Assembly (NCBI GenBank): GCA_949152475.1
Contig: OX424570.1
Coordinates: 21,572,694-21,636,693, forward strand
DNA from: Terebella lapidaria
Lineage: Eukaryota > Annelida > Polychaeta > Terebellida > Terebellidae
Direction of reading: 5' to 3'
Length of the DNA: 64,000 nucleotides
How positions within the stretch are numbered: position 1 is the first letter of the stretch; each line of letters opens with the position of its first letter. Under the pieces are notes generated by a model. It saw only the letters and a list, made by a program, of their open reading frames with translations. It was not told the DNA's origin and did not search any database. This document shows positions 23,011 to 33,573 of this stretch, in pieces. The translations under genes were made by a program, and so were the position numbers.

Positions 23011-24507
23011 AGTTCTCCTGGGTCTGACTATCAAGTATTACTTAACTCCCATAAATGTATGATCACTGCAGTTGAAACAAATTATGACAATATTACTTGG
23101 TTTTGGACCCCATCAAAGGATTAAGTACATTTGGCCATGCAATGCTCTCAAATCATTTATAGAAGGTGAAGGACATAAAGTGCTTTCACTGAGAACAGGT
23201 GGGCCGGCTATAGAGTGAATACACTGCTTGCGACATATGGGGCCCCAGAAGTTAAAGCTACTTCCCGGTGTAATTTATCTTGAAAACACTTCCTCCCCTC
23301 TCTTTTTTCCCCATTTTCCTTCTTTTTGTCCCCCTTTTCCTTCATTTTGGGGCCTTGCCCCCCCCCCCTTTAAACCCGCCCCTGCCGACAGATAGCCACG
23401 CAGCAACCTTGTATACATTTATTCAGGGCCCGATGTTCAAGGGCGCTCGCAGAACAAAAAACAACAAATTTAATAGGGACATCTACACAAAGGTCTTCCA
23501 GGGGATAATGGCATTGTTCCGACACCCCATTGTCACCTAACTGTATTTAAACACTGTTGTGTCCGATTTAACTGCCATCTAACTGTAATATATGGGAGAC
23601 CCCTTCCAGGTCTGGGGGTTGTGGGGCGTCGTTAGCCGCCCCGGGAAAAAACATATTTATGATCTGCCCTCATCCACTCTACTCCGAATATTTGAGATTA
23701 CAAAGACAAGTATGATACCAAACACCTGTCCAAACAATCCGCAAGACTAAACTCAAAATCCATGGACAAAATTTACACAATCGGTATGTTAAGGTTGGAC
23801 AAAAATTCTAAATTGGTGATCAAGGTCCGAGCAATTTGAATATCACAGACATCCGGCGAAGCCAAATGTGAGATCAGGTGTACAAGTTTATTATTAGTTG
23901 TGTCATATGTTTTCATTTCATGGCCATGTGTGTATACATAATGTGATATCAAGTAACTAAAACCAGTTTTATTATCCGTTCACCTGAGTTTTCTTTCTCA
24001 AAATTTTCACACAACTTCCACAGACGAAAGATGCCGCATCGCAAGAAGGGAACACCTTATGTATGGTATAAGGCGATGCCAAGGTACTGAGGCGATATTT
24101 GTCTAAACCTCTTGAATGACCTTTCTTGGGGATGTCAATATAATAAGAGGGACACTTATTAGACATCTCGATGGCTTGTCTCCTTTCTCACACCATCGTC
24201 TGTAACCGTATAATGTCTTATATTACTACTGACATGTACACAGTAAACTTCACTTTCCTAATATTAAAATTAATTTGTATAATTGTATGATTGTTTAATA
24301 ATGCTAAAATCAGGGCCGTGTAGATACGTTGGACATACGGACGATACTTTGGACTGTCATATTAAAATACTATCAATAAAATATCTCCATGAAAATAAAC
24401 TCCTGTGATAATTTGAATATTTTTTCAAAGGAATGCAATGTGAGAATGTCAAAATTACACATGCGTGAAAATACGGCAGTAGATATGCACGAGCTGGTGC
24501 TGTGATC

Positions 24508-24519
24508 TGCGCATGCGCA
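24508..24519. promoter_or_regulatory. NRF1/EWG-type palindrome at inner edge of right TIR
   Basis: TGCGCATGCGCA, mirror image of the site at 13535. It lies about 340 bp upstream of the transposase ATG at 24166. Confidence 0.45.
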
Positions 24520-24796
24520 CAATGCAGGATATGGAGACCAGGTGACAACAGAAACTCGGAAGAAATGTGTGTGAAATTAAACTGGCATTCGAGTCTAATA
24601 TTTCGTTGCAATCGCACAAATTATACTGCAGCGATGTCGCTGCAAGCTAACTGAGAAGGACTGTGCAGTTTTCGGAGTGCGCTGCATGGTAAATATGCCC
24701 CAAATACTCGGATCAAATTTCTCACTTTCCCCGGCCAGCCGCAGACAGTCGAGTCGGCACAGCGATGTATTGTCCATACAGCGCTGTACACAGTAA
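24508..24796 (-). repeat. Right terminal inverted repeat of Academ-type element
   Basis: 289 bp; three differences from the left repeat. Followed by the second ACTGTACAC duplication and then the rest of the interrupted satellite unit (24797 to about 24880). Confidence 0.93.
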
Positions 24797-24885
24797 ACTG
24801 TACACCTGATGGAATTAGTATACAACTGCCCAACAACCTACGAAAAAATTATAAATCCAATACAAACCCTATGACATAGGGTGAT

Positions 24886-25330
24886 GTCATAGGGTTTATT
24901 CAAACAACAATGAAAGCACGAGTGTTCTATGACGTGAAAATGAAACTTCACGGGATTCAGCATTAGTACCATATAATCATGCAGAAAACGTACAACCACT
25001 GTGACGTCATAATACGAAGTATTTGACGACCGGCTGATCTTCATTATTTATACTGTTTCCTAGCAACGCACATGTTCACGGGTCTTCTACTCATGAGTAG
25101 AAGGGGTCCTTGAGTGCAATCAAAGATTATAAGAAGTTCTGGCAATCTTTGGTACTTTATTTTACATGTGTTGGGTTTTCAAATATTTTAGAATCATAAA
25201 TTCATAGCATGTCATAAAAACAAAACCTGTTTCGTGTGTTTTCCAGCACACGGGAAAGATCTCGTTTGAACATCTCTTGTATTCTTCCGACAGTTCAAAC
25301 TCGCGTGCTGGAAAACACACTCACCTAGTT
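24886..25330 (+). repeat. Hairpin-bearing dispersed repeat, copy 1
   Basis: This segment recurs in reverse at about 42805-43290, sharing phrases such as TAGAAGGGGTCCTTGAGT and GTTTCCTAGCAACGCACATG. Its right part holds an inverted repeat (GTGTGTTTTCCAGCAC and complement, about 25234-25322). Likely a fold-back or MITE-like mobile repeat. Confidence 0.7.
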
Positions 25331-25716
25331 TTGTCATTAGAATATAACCTTGCACACTGAGTTGGATTGGAACTAAATGCTGGAGTGGAATCTCCGTCCC
25401 TTCTATAAAAAAGGAAGTGCTTCATCCCTGTAATTCCTTTGAATTTTCAACGACACCGCTGTAAGTTTTGTGACGAGTGCCTGTTTATATGCACCCATTG
25501 CTTGATTCTCAGTGATTATCTGTCGCCTCTGCGTCATCACCAACAAAACAGCGCATGTGTCACCGGGGAACTTGAGGATGCACCTCAGACATCTCGAGAT
25601 GTCACTTCTCCACGGACATAAAGGTCCTCATCTGAGCAGGAAGTGTGGATCATATGCTGAGGACAAGTTCCCTAGGGTGTTAATCAGGAGTTATTCAGCA
25701 TAATGGTGTTCAGTAT

Positions 25717-26486
25717 GGGCCGCCATGACCGCCAAAAATACAATGATTACAAATGGTCAATGTACATTCACATCAAGTGTTTATCCTTCACCAAATGGAC
25801 AGGTCATTCGTGACATGGACAAGACAAATATCAATCGATTAGCTCATACGGCCAACAATAAATTCAACTTTTTTTTAATCAGTTGTTCAGTTGCAAATGA
25901 ACAGTTCATTATGTGAATCATCAATGCAAAACACGGGAGAACGACAGCAAACACGATCAGACAAGTGAATGATTGCCGTATTATTACGAACTGGACACAG
26001 ATAATTCAATTTGAACAGTTCCTTTTAACAATAATTACTTCAAACTTTAATTGGACAAGTGTCAGATTTCCAAACGAACAAAATAATTTTTGATTGAACG
26101 AGTCCACCACCAAAATGATCAAATCGATAGCCAAAAATACAATTTTCAAACAATCAAATGTACTCTCACTCAAAGTCATCTATTGGCAATTGGACACTAC
26201 ATTCATCAAGTGGACGAGCGCAACGTTAAACGATGAGTTCAAAATGCATACAGACAGGTTATCTTTTGCAGAATTATTTGATCAATAATGGAATGAACAG
26301 TTAATGTTACAACTAGACAGTACAAATGACGTATGAATCTGTGTGATCACAAACGAACAAGCAACAGGTCGCCATTCGATTACTGATAGCATGGATTAGA
26401 CACTTGCGAAACGAATTAAACAGTAGTATTCATTATTCATTACATTTAGTTCAAACCTAACAAATGCTCATTTCCAAACGATCATT
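25717..26486 (+). repeat. 770-bp dispersed repeat, forward copy (also 28162-28931 and 30607-31376)
   Basis: Present once in each 2,445-bp unit, and once in reverse at 34645-35412 with moderate divergence. It starts near GGCCGCCATGACCGCC and ends near CATTTCCAAACGATCA. It is rich in AATGGACA-like words. No protein is evident; probably a non-autonomous element. Confidence 0.75.
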
Positions 26487-26589
26487 TTCCTCCCTTTGTA
26501 TTGCCTGAGGCTGATACATGAGATAAATATCTCTCATTATGTACCAGTATTTCTGCTGAAAACTATTGAACATATTCTTGTTTATTCAG

Positions 26590-26718
26590 GATGAGGCGTC
26601 AAAGTTTGGTGTGGATCCAGATACGGTCATCCATGACACACCTAATGAAGAGGGAATTGTTGTCCCACAAACGGAAGTGTCTTTGTCAGCAGCTCAATTA
26701 GCAATATTAAAAAATTAA
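26590..26718 (+). pseudogene. Terminal-exon-like segment, integrase C-tail-like, copy 1
   Basis: After a good acceptor (TTTATTCAG) there is a 42-codon frame ending TAA, with FGVDPDTVIHD, EEGIVVPQ and LSAAQLAIL. The order GVDPD / VVVP / Q-L resembles the tail of integrase-core (rva_4-type) transposon proteins in invertebrates. No upstream exon was found in the unit, so it is likely a stranded fragment. Confidence 0.35.
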
Positions 26719-27119
26719 CCCAAAGGCTAAGATAGGTTACGGGACAATTTTGGTTTGGCCATGGCAGCACTGGCAGGTAACAGACCTTGAGATTTACCAA
26801 TCAAGGTTCACAGTGTGAACATATGACCTTGAGATTTACCAATCAAGGTCATCCTTGTGAACTTCGATGTCCCTATTACATGTATGTGTGCGGCATTTGA
26901 TATTCTATATGTTCATAATACAAAGATATATCTGGGTGGAATCGTTAAGGCCGCTCAGGTCAATTTACACATTCCGAGTCAGACATTTGGCACTCAAGGT
27001 CATCTGACGTCAAGTTCAAGTCATCATTATTTGTGCCATATATGTCTTCCTATATGTTCATATTGCAAACATGAGCTCTACCTGCAAGTATTTCATCTAT
27101 AGAGGCAAATCTGGGCATT

Positions 27120-27686
27120 TTTCGACCCAAAAATGGCTGTTTTGTCCTTTCAAGGTCAAATTCAAGGTCATCCGAATATTAAGCTCATATCATTTCCTAT
27201 ATGTCCACAATTAATTCTTAAGCGGTAAAGTCGATAAAAGGCAAGATATTGGTCACTTTGTGCTCTGACCTTGAAAATGTGGTCAGAGGTCAAATATAAG
27301 GTCACGAGAATATTCAGCACGTATCATTCTCTATCAGTCCACAATTGATTCCTGAGCTGCAAAGTTCATTATAAACGAGACATTAGCCATTTTGTGCTCT
27401 GACCTTAAAAATGAGGTCGAATTCAAGGACACGAGAATATTCAGCATACCGGTATATCATTTCCTATATCCACAATTGATTCCTAAGCTGTAAAGTCAAT
27501 AATAAGTGAGATATTAGCCATTTTGTGCTCTGACCTTGAAAATGAGATCGAAGGTCAATTTCAAGTTCATCAGAATATTTGGCATATATCATTTCTTATA
27601 TGTTCACAATTGATTTCTAAGCTGTAAAGTCGATAATAAGCGAGACATCAGTCATTTTGTGCTATGACCTCGAAAATGAGGTCAAA
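27120..27686 (+). repeat. ~133-bp minisatellite, in array copy 1 (also 29565-30131)
   Basis: TGACCTTGAAAATG-type phrases start at 27267, 27401, 27532 and 27666, a period of 131-134 bp. Units are rich in AGGTCA and its complement TGACCT. Confidence 0.85.
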
Positions 27687-29034
27687 GGGAAAGATCTCGT
27701 TTGAACATCTCTTGTATTCTTCCGACAGTTCAAACTCGATCTTTCCCGCGTGCTGGAAAACACACTCACCTAGTTTTGTCATTAGAATATAACCTTGCAC
27801 ACTGAGTTGGATTGGAACTAAATGCTGGAGTGGAATCTCCGTCCCTTCTATAAAAAAGTAAGTGCTTAATTCCTGTAATTCCTTTGAATTTTCAACGACA
27901 CCGCTGTAAGTTTTATGACGAGTGCCTGTTTATATGCACCCATTGCTTGATTCTCAGTGATTATCTGTCGCCTCTGCGTCATCACCAACAAAACAGCGCA
28001 TGTGTCACCGGGGAACTTGAGGATGCACCTCAGACATCTCGAGATGTCACTTCTCCACGGACATAAAGGTCCTCATCTGAGCAGGAAGTGTGGATCATAT
28101 GCTGAGGACAAGTTCCCTAGGGTGTTAATCAGGAGTTATTCAGCATAATGGTGTTCAGTATGGGCCGCCATGACCGCCAAAAATACAATGATTACAAATG
28201 GTCAATGTACATTCACATCAAGTGTTTATCCTTCACCAAATGGACAGGTCATTCGTGACATGGACAAGACAAATATCAATCGATTAGCTCATACGGCCAA
28301 CAATAAATTCAACTTTTTTTTAATCAGTTGTTCAGTTGCAAATGAACAGTTCATTATGTGAATCATCAATGCAAAACACGGGAGAACGACAGCAAACACG
28401 ATCAGACAAGTGAATGATTGCCGTATTATTACGAACTGGACACAGATAATTCAATTTGAACAGTTCCTTTTAACAATAATTACTTCAAACTTTAATTGGA
28501 CAAGTGTCAGATTTCCAAACGAACAAAATAATTTTTGATTGAACGAGTCCACCACCAAAATGATCAAATCGATAGCCAAAAATACAATTTTCAAACAATC
28601 AAATGTACTCTCACTCAAAGTCATCTATTGGCAATTGGACACTACATTCATCAAGTGGACGAGCGCAACGTTAAACGATGAGTTCAAAATGCATACAGAC
28701 AGGTTATCTTTTGCAGAATTATTTGATCAATAATGGAATGAACAGTTAATGTTACAAATAGACAGTACAAATGACGTATGAATCTGTGTGATCACAAACG
28801 AACAAGCAACAGGTCGCCATTCGATTACTGATAGCATGGATTAGACACTTGCGAAACGAATTAAACAGTAGTATTCATTATTCATTACATTTAGTTCAAA
28901 CCTAACAAATGCTCATTTCCAAACGATCATTTTCCTCCCTTTGTATTGCCTGAGGCTGATACATGAGATAAATATCTCTCATTATGTACCAGTATTTCTG
29001 CTGAAAACTATTTAACATATTCTTGTTTATTCAG

Positions 29035-29163
29035 GATGAGGCGTCAAAGTTTGGTGTGGATCCAGATACGGTCATCCATGACACACCTAATGAAGAGGGA
29101 ATTGTTGTCCCACAAACGGAAGTGTCTTTGTCAGCAGCTCAATTAGCAATATTAAAAAATTAA
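29035..29163 (+). pseudogene. Terminal-exon-like segment, copy 2
   Basis: Same protein sequence as copy 1, 2,445 bp downstream. Confidence 0.35.
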
Positions 29164-31479
29164 CCCAAAGGCTAAGATAGGTTACGGGACAATTTTGGTT
29201 TGGCCATGGCAGCACTGGCAGGTAACAGACCTTGAGATTTACCAATCAAGGTTCACAGTGTGAACATATGACCTTGAGATTTACCAATCAAGGTCATCCT
29301 TGTGAACTTCGATGTCCCTATTACATGTATGTGTGCGGCATTTGATATTCTATATGTTCATAATACAAAGATATATCTGGGTGGAATCGTTAAGGCCGCT
29401 CAGGTCAATTTACACATTCCGAGTCAGACATTTGGCACTCAAGGTCATCTGACGTCAAGTTCAAGTCATCATTATTTGTGCCATATATGTCTTCCTATAT
29501 GCTCATATTGCAAACATGAGCTCTACCTGCAAGTATTTCATCTATAGAGGCAAATCTGGGCATTTTTCGACCCAAAAATGGCTGTTTTGTCCTTTCAAGG
29601 TCAAATTCAAGGTCATCCGAATATTAAGCTCATATCATTTCCTATATGTCCACAATTAATTCTTAAGCGGTAAAGTCGATAAAAGGCAAGATATTGGTCA
29701 CTTTGTGCTATGACCTTGAAAATGTGGTCAGAGGTCAAATATAAGGTCACGAGAATATTCAGCATGTATCATTCTCTATCAGTCCACAATTGATTCCTGA
29801 GCTGCAAAGTTCATTATAAACGAGACATTAGCCATTTTGTGCTCTGACCTTAAAAATAAGGTCGAATTCAAGGACACGAGAATATTCAGCATACCGGTAT
29901 ATCATTTCCTATATCCACAATTGATTCCTAAGCTGTAAAGTCAATAATAAGTGAGATATTAGCCATTTTGTGCTCTGACCTTGAAAATGAGATCGAAGGT
30001 CAATTTCAAGTTCATCAGAATATTTGGCATATATCATTTCTTATATGTTCACAATTGATTTCTAAGCTGTAAAGTCGATAATAAGCGAGACATCAGTCAT
30101 TTTGTGCTATGACCTCGAAAATGAGGTCAAAGGGAAAGATCTCGTTTGAACATCTCTTGTATTCTTCCGACAGTTCAAACTCGATCTTTCCCGCGTGCTG
30201 GAAAACACACTCACCTAGTTTTGTCATTAGAATATAACCTTGCACACTGAGTTGGATTGGAACTAAATGCTGGAGTGGAATCTCCGTCCCTTCTATAAAA
30301 AAGTAAGTGCTTAATTCCTGTAATTCCTTTGAATTTTCAACGACACCGCTGTAAGTTTTATGACGAGTGCCTGTTTATATGCACCCATTGCTTGATTCTC
30401 AGTGATTATCTGTCGCCTCTGCGTCATCACCAACAAAACAGCGCATGTGTCACCGGGGAACTTGAGGATGCACCTCAGACATCTCGAGATGTCACTTCTC
30501 CACGGACATAAAGGTCCTCATCTGAGCAGGAAGTGTGGATCATATGCTGAGGACAAGTTCCCTAGGGTGTTAATCAGGAGTTATTCAGCATAATGGTGTT
30601 CAGTATGGGCCGCCATGACCGCCAAAAATACAATGATTACAAATGGTCAATGTACATTCACATCAAGTGTTTATCCTTCACCAAATGGACAGGTCATTCG
30701 TGACATGGACAAGACAAATATCAATCGATTAGCTCATACGGCCAACAATAAATTCAACTTTTTTTTAATCAGTTGTTCAGTTGCAAATGAACAGTTCATT
30801 ATGTGAATCATCAATGCAAAACACGGGAGAACGACAGCAAACACGATCAGACAAGTGAATGATTGCTGTATTATTACGAACTGGACACAGATAATTCAAT
30901 TTGAACAGTTCCTTTTAACAATAATTACTTCAAACTTTAATTGGACAAGTGTCAGATTTCCAAACGAACAAAATATTTTTTGATTGAACGAGTCCACCAC
31001 CAAAATGATCAAATCGATAGCCAAAAATACAATTTTCAAACAATCAAATGTACTCTCACTCAAAGTCATCTATTGGCAATTGGACACTACATTCATCAAG
31101 TGGACGAGCGCAACGTTAAACGATGAGTTCAAAATGCATACAGACAGGTTATCTTTTGCAGAATTATTTGATCAATAATGGAATGAACAGTTAATGTTAC
31201 AAATAGACAGTACAAATGACGTATGAATCTGTGTGATCACAAACGAACAAGCAACAGGTCGCCATTCGATTACTGATAGCATGGATTAGACACTTGCGAA
31301 ACGAATTAAACAGTAGTATTCATTATTCATTACATTTAGTTCAAACCTAACAAATGCTCATTTCCAAACGATCATTTTCCTCCCTTTGTATTGCCTGAGG
31401 CTGATACATGAGATAAATATCTCTCATTATGTACCAGTATTTCTGCTGAAAACTATTTAACATATTCTTGTTTATTCAG

Positions 31480-31608
31480 GATGAGGCGTCAAAGTTTGGT
31501 GTGGATCCAGATACGGTCATCCATGACACACCTAATGAAGAGGGAATTGTTGTCCCACAAACGGAAGTGTCTTTGTCAGCAGCTCAATTAGCAATATTAA
31601 AAAATTAA
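31480..31608 (+). pseudogene. Terminal-exon-like segment, copy 3
   Basis: Same protein sequence as copies 1 and 2, in the last unit of the array. Confidence 0.35.
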
Positions 31609-32009
31609 CCCAAAGGCTAAGATAGGTTACGGGACAATTTTGGTTTGGCCATGGCAGCACTGGCAGGTAACAGACCTTGAGATTTACCAATCAAGGTTCA
31701 CAGTGTGAACATATGACCTTGAGATTTACCAATCAAGGTCATCCTTGTGAACTTCGATGTCCCTATTACATGTATGTGTGCGGCATTTGATATTCTATAT
31801 GTTCATAATACAAAGATATATCTGGGTGGAATCGTTAAGGCCGCTCAGGTCAATTTACACATTCCGAGTCAGACATTTGGCACTCAAGGTCATCTGACGT
31901 CAAGTTCAAGTCATCATTATTTGTGCCATATATGTCTTCCTATATGTTCATATTGCAAACATGAGCTCTACCTGCAAGTATTTCATCTATAGAGGCAAAT
32001 CTGGGCATT

Positions 32010-32960
32010 TTTCGACCCAAAAATGGCTGTTTTGTCCTTTCAAGGTCAAATTCAAGGTCATCCGAATATTAAGCTCATATCATTTCCTATATGTCCACAA
32101 TTAATTCTTAAGCGGTAAAGTCGATAAAAGGCAAGATATTGGTCACTTTGTGCTCTGACCTTGAAAATGTGGTCAGAGGTCAAATATAAGGTCACGAGAA
32201 TATTCAGCACGTATCATTCTCTATCAGTCCACAATTGATTCCTGAGCTGCAAAGTTCATTATAAGCGAGACATTAGCCATTTTGTGCTCTGACCTTAAAA
32301 ATGAGGTCGAATTCAAGGACGCGAGAATATTCAGCATACCGGTATATCATTTCCTATATCCACAATTGATTCCTAAGCTGTAAAGTCAATAATAAGTGAG
32401 ATATTAGCCATTTTGTGCTCTGACCTTGAAAATGAGATCGAAGGTCAATTTCAAGTTCATCAGCATATTTGGCATATATCATTTCTTATATGTTCACAAT
32501 TGATTTCTAAGCTGTAAAGTCGATAATAAGCGAGACATCAGTCATTTTGTGCTATGACCTCGAAAATGAGGTCAAAGGTCTGATTCAAGGTCACAAGAAT
32601 ATTCGGCTGATATCATTTCCTATATGTCCACAATTGATATCCAAGCTGTAAAGTCTATAATAATTGAGATATTAGCCATTTTGTGTTTTGACCTTGAAAA
32701 TGAGGTCAAAGGTCAATATTCAAGGACACGAGAACATTCAGCATATATTATTTCCTATATGTCCACAATTGATTCCTGAGCTGTAAAGTTGATATTTAGC
32801 GAGATATTAGCCATTTTGAGCTCTGACCTTGGAAATGAGGTCAGAGATCAAATGCAAGGTCATGAGAATGTTCAACATACAGTGTATATGATTTCCTATA
32901 TGTCCACTATAGACTCTAATCTCAATACTAAGTGAGATATTAGGCATAATGTGTCCCATT
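32010..32960 (+). repeat. ~133-bp minisatellite, extended block after array copy 3
   Basis: Continues the same period with phrases near 32157, 32291, 32422, 32556, 32690 and 32825. The unit at 32700 contains AGGTCAAAGGTCA, two AGGTCA half-sites one base apart. Confidence 0.85.
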
Positions 32961-33295
32961 ATGAAGCATAGGAGAATTCAACATGGAAAAAGTCCTATTT
33001 GAGACTGGTCGATGAAATGAAAATGTCCGCCAGATGCAGACTGGGAATCTTTTGGAACCAAAATCTCTAACTGTCTGAACAATTTTTGAGAAAATGGCCG
33101 CCAAAGTCCAAAATTAGCCATTTTTGGAAAAAATGCGAAAATAAAATAACTAAAAAATAACGGCCTCTTGAAATATTTTTGGGTATTTTTGTGCAAAATT
33201 TCAGAGAGATCCGATTGTAAACTTTAAAGATAAAAATGTGGACGGATGCCGACGGACGACGGATGCAACGCCATGCCAATATATGTGTTGGAACA
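32960..33295. repeat. Dispersed repeat ending GGACGGACG-type, copy 1
   Basis: Shares with 62550-62880 the phrases AATTTTTGAGAAAATGGCCG, TTTTTGTGCAAAATTTCAGA and a tail of CGGACGACGGATGCAA then ATGCCAAT. An old dispersed repeat of unknown class. Confidence 0.65.
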
Positions 33296-33322
33296 CAAAT
33301 GCCTTAGTGTTCTGGAGTGGGT

Positions 33323-33573
33323 TTATGCATATCCAGAATAGGTGTTAACAAATGCCCAGTCCAGACACTCATAGAGCCTTTCTCGGGATGGCACCACTTC
33401 CCCGACCGGCAACTGCAGCTGGCATATGCATGTGTTCGCACGAGGGAATGCATTTGCGAGCGTCTTTGTGAAAGTTATTGACACCGGGATTTGGAAACCC
33501 AGGATCGGTTCCTTTTTGGAACCAGTCGTGAACTGCAAGATGCTACTGAGGGTAACATTTGAGCGCCTCCCAG
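33323..33573 (-). pseudogene. HECT E3 ligase C-lobe exon (fragment)
   Basis: After acceptor TTTTCGTTCCTTGCAG, an 82-residue frame runs to TAA. It reads as the C-lobe of a HECT ubiquitin ligase: ILQFTTGSKKEPILGF, then FPRANTCICQLQLP, whose TC carries the position of the catalytic Cys, then a final helix YECLDWAF. In the family this lobe forms a thioester with ubiquitin. The usual final acidic tail is absent and the N-lobe (about 250 residues) is not visible upstream. Two possible upstream exons in phase 0 lie at 34369-34349 (MAMERDK) and from 33804 (EAIEHLRARLSEMERSLEA, then a stop). Probably a decayed or captured gene piece; the HECT call itself is fairly firm. Confidence 0.55.

Larger units (their letters stand above)
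17329..24166 (-). pseudogene. Academ-type transposase gene, DUF6589-like core with two PHD fingers (lesioned)
   Basis: Exons on minus: 24166-23984, 21890-21451, 21349-21207, 21102-20832, 20690-20628, 20209-19958, 19866-19512, 19431-19317, 19185-19128, 19014-18774, 18672-18397, 18295-18068, 17925-17794, 17705-17329; about 1,040 codons. Exon 1 has a Cys-rich N-terminus (FVCGSCVKIL). Core motifs in order are FSLGWDNVQ, NGDQLTCER, then two C4HC3 PHD fingers (from PYCTCRQ to SVSC, and from YCWCK to WYCCKDC), then LGRGLLHQVNRDFIREGDG, NFWNLKHPKYFILGHQLL and SGGPGSNLPLDL, as in DUF6589 proteins. The acidic residues in GWDN, GDQLT and REGDG are candidate catalytic sites. Lesions: in-frame TAA at 18849-18847, a frame change inside 21890-21451, and a phase mismatch between 19512 and 19431. 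Most other junction phases fit. Probably an inactive copy of a recently active gene. Confidence 0.8.
13258..24796. mobile_element. 11.5-kb Academ-type (AcademH-like) DNA transposon
   Basis: The ends are TTACTGTGTACAGCGCTG at 13258 and its exact reverse complement ending at 24796. Inverted repeats of 289 bp (13258-13546 and 24508-24796) differ at three positions by my reading. Outside them, ACTGTACAC stands at both 13249-13257 and 24797-24805; removing the element and one copy restores the satellite unit seen intact at 12310-12360. Inside are a RecQ-like helicase gene (plus) and a DUF6589/PHD transposase-like gene (minus), convergent. From memory, helicase-encoding Academ elements (AcademH) have long TIRs, 9-10-bp duplications and this gene pair; that classification needs a database check. 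The structure itself is seen directly. Confidence 0.9.
25252..32576 (+). repeat. Tandem triplication of a 2,445-bp unit
   Basis: Copies at 25252-27686 (10 bp shorter), 27687-30131 and 30132-32576. They differ at only a handful of positions. Each unit starts inside the hairpin (GGGAAAGATCTCG), runs through a 770-bp mobile repeat and a terminal-exon-like segment, and stops within the 133-bp minisatellite. The third copy continues into further minisatellite units, so the array grew by duplication from a hairpin-to-minisatellite segment. Either a recent amplification or an assembly repeat. Confidence 0.93.

Noticed and set aside
13258..24796. Helitron, because a helicase gene is present
   Set aside because: Long TIRs and a target duplication are present, the helicase is RecQ-like rather than Pif1-like, and there is no Rep domain.
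25439..31992. Sets of 60-81-codon open frames repeated three times
   Set aside because: They repeat only because the 2,445-bp unit repeats. They overlap non-coding dispersed repeats and show no family pattern apart from the terminal-exon-like segment.
11791..32960. CRISPR-like array
   Set aside because: The repeats are long tandem satellites or minisatellites without spacer structure, and the DNA is eukaryotic.
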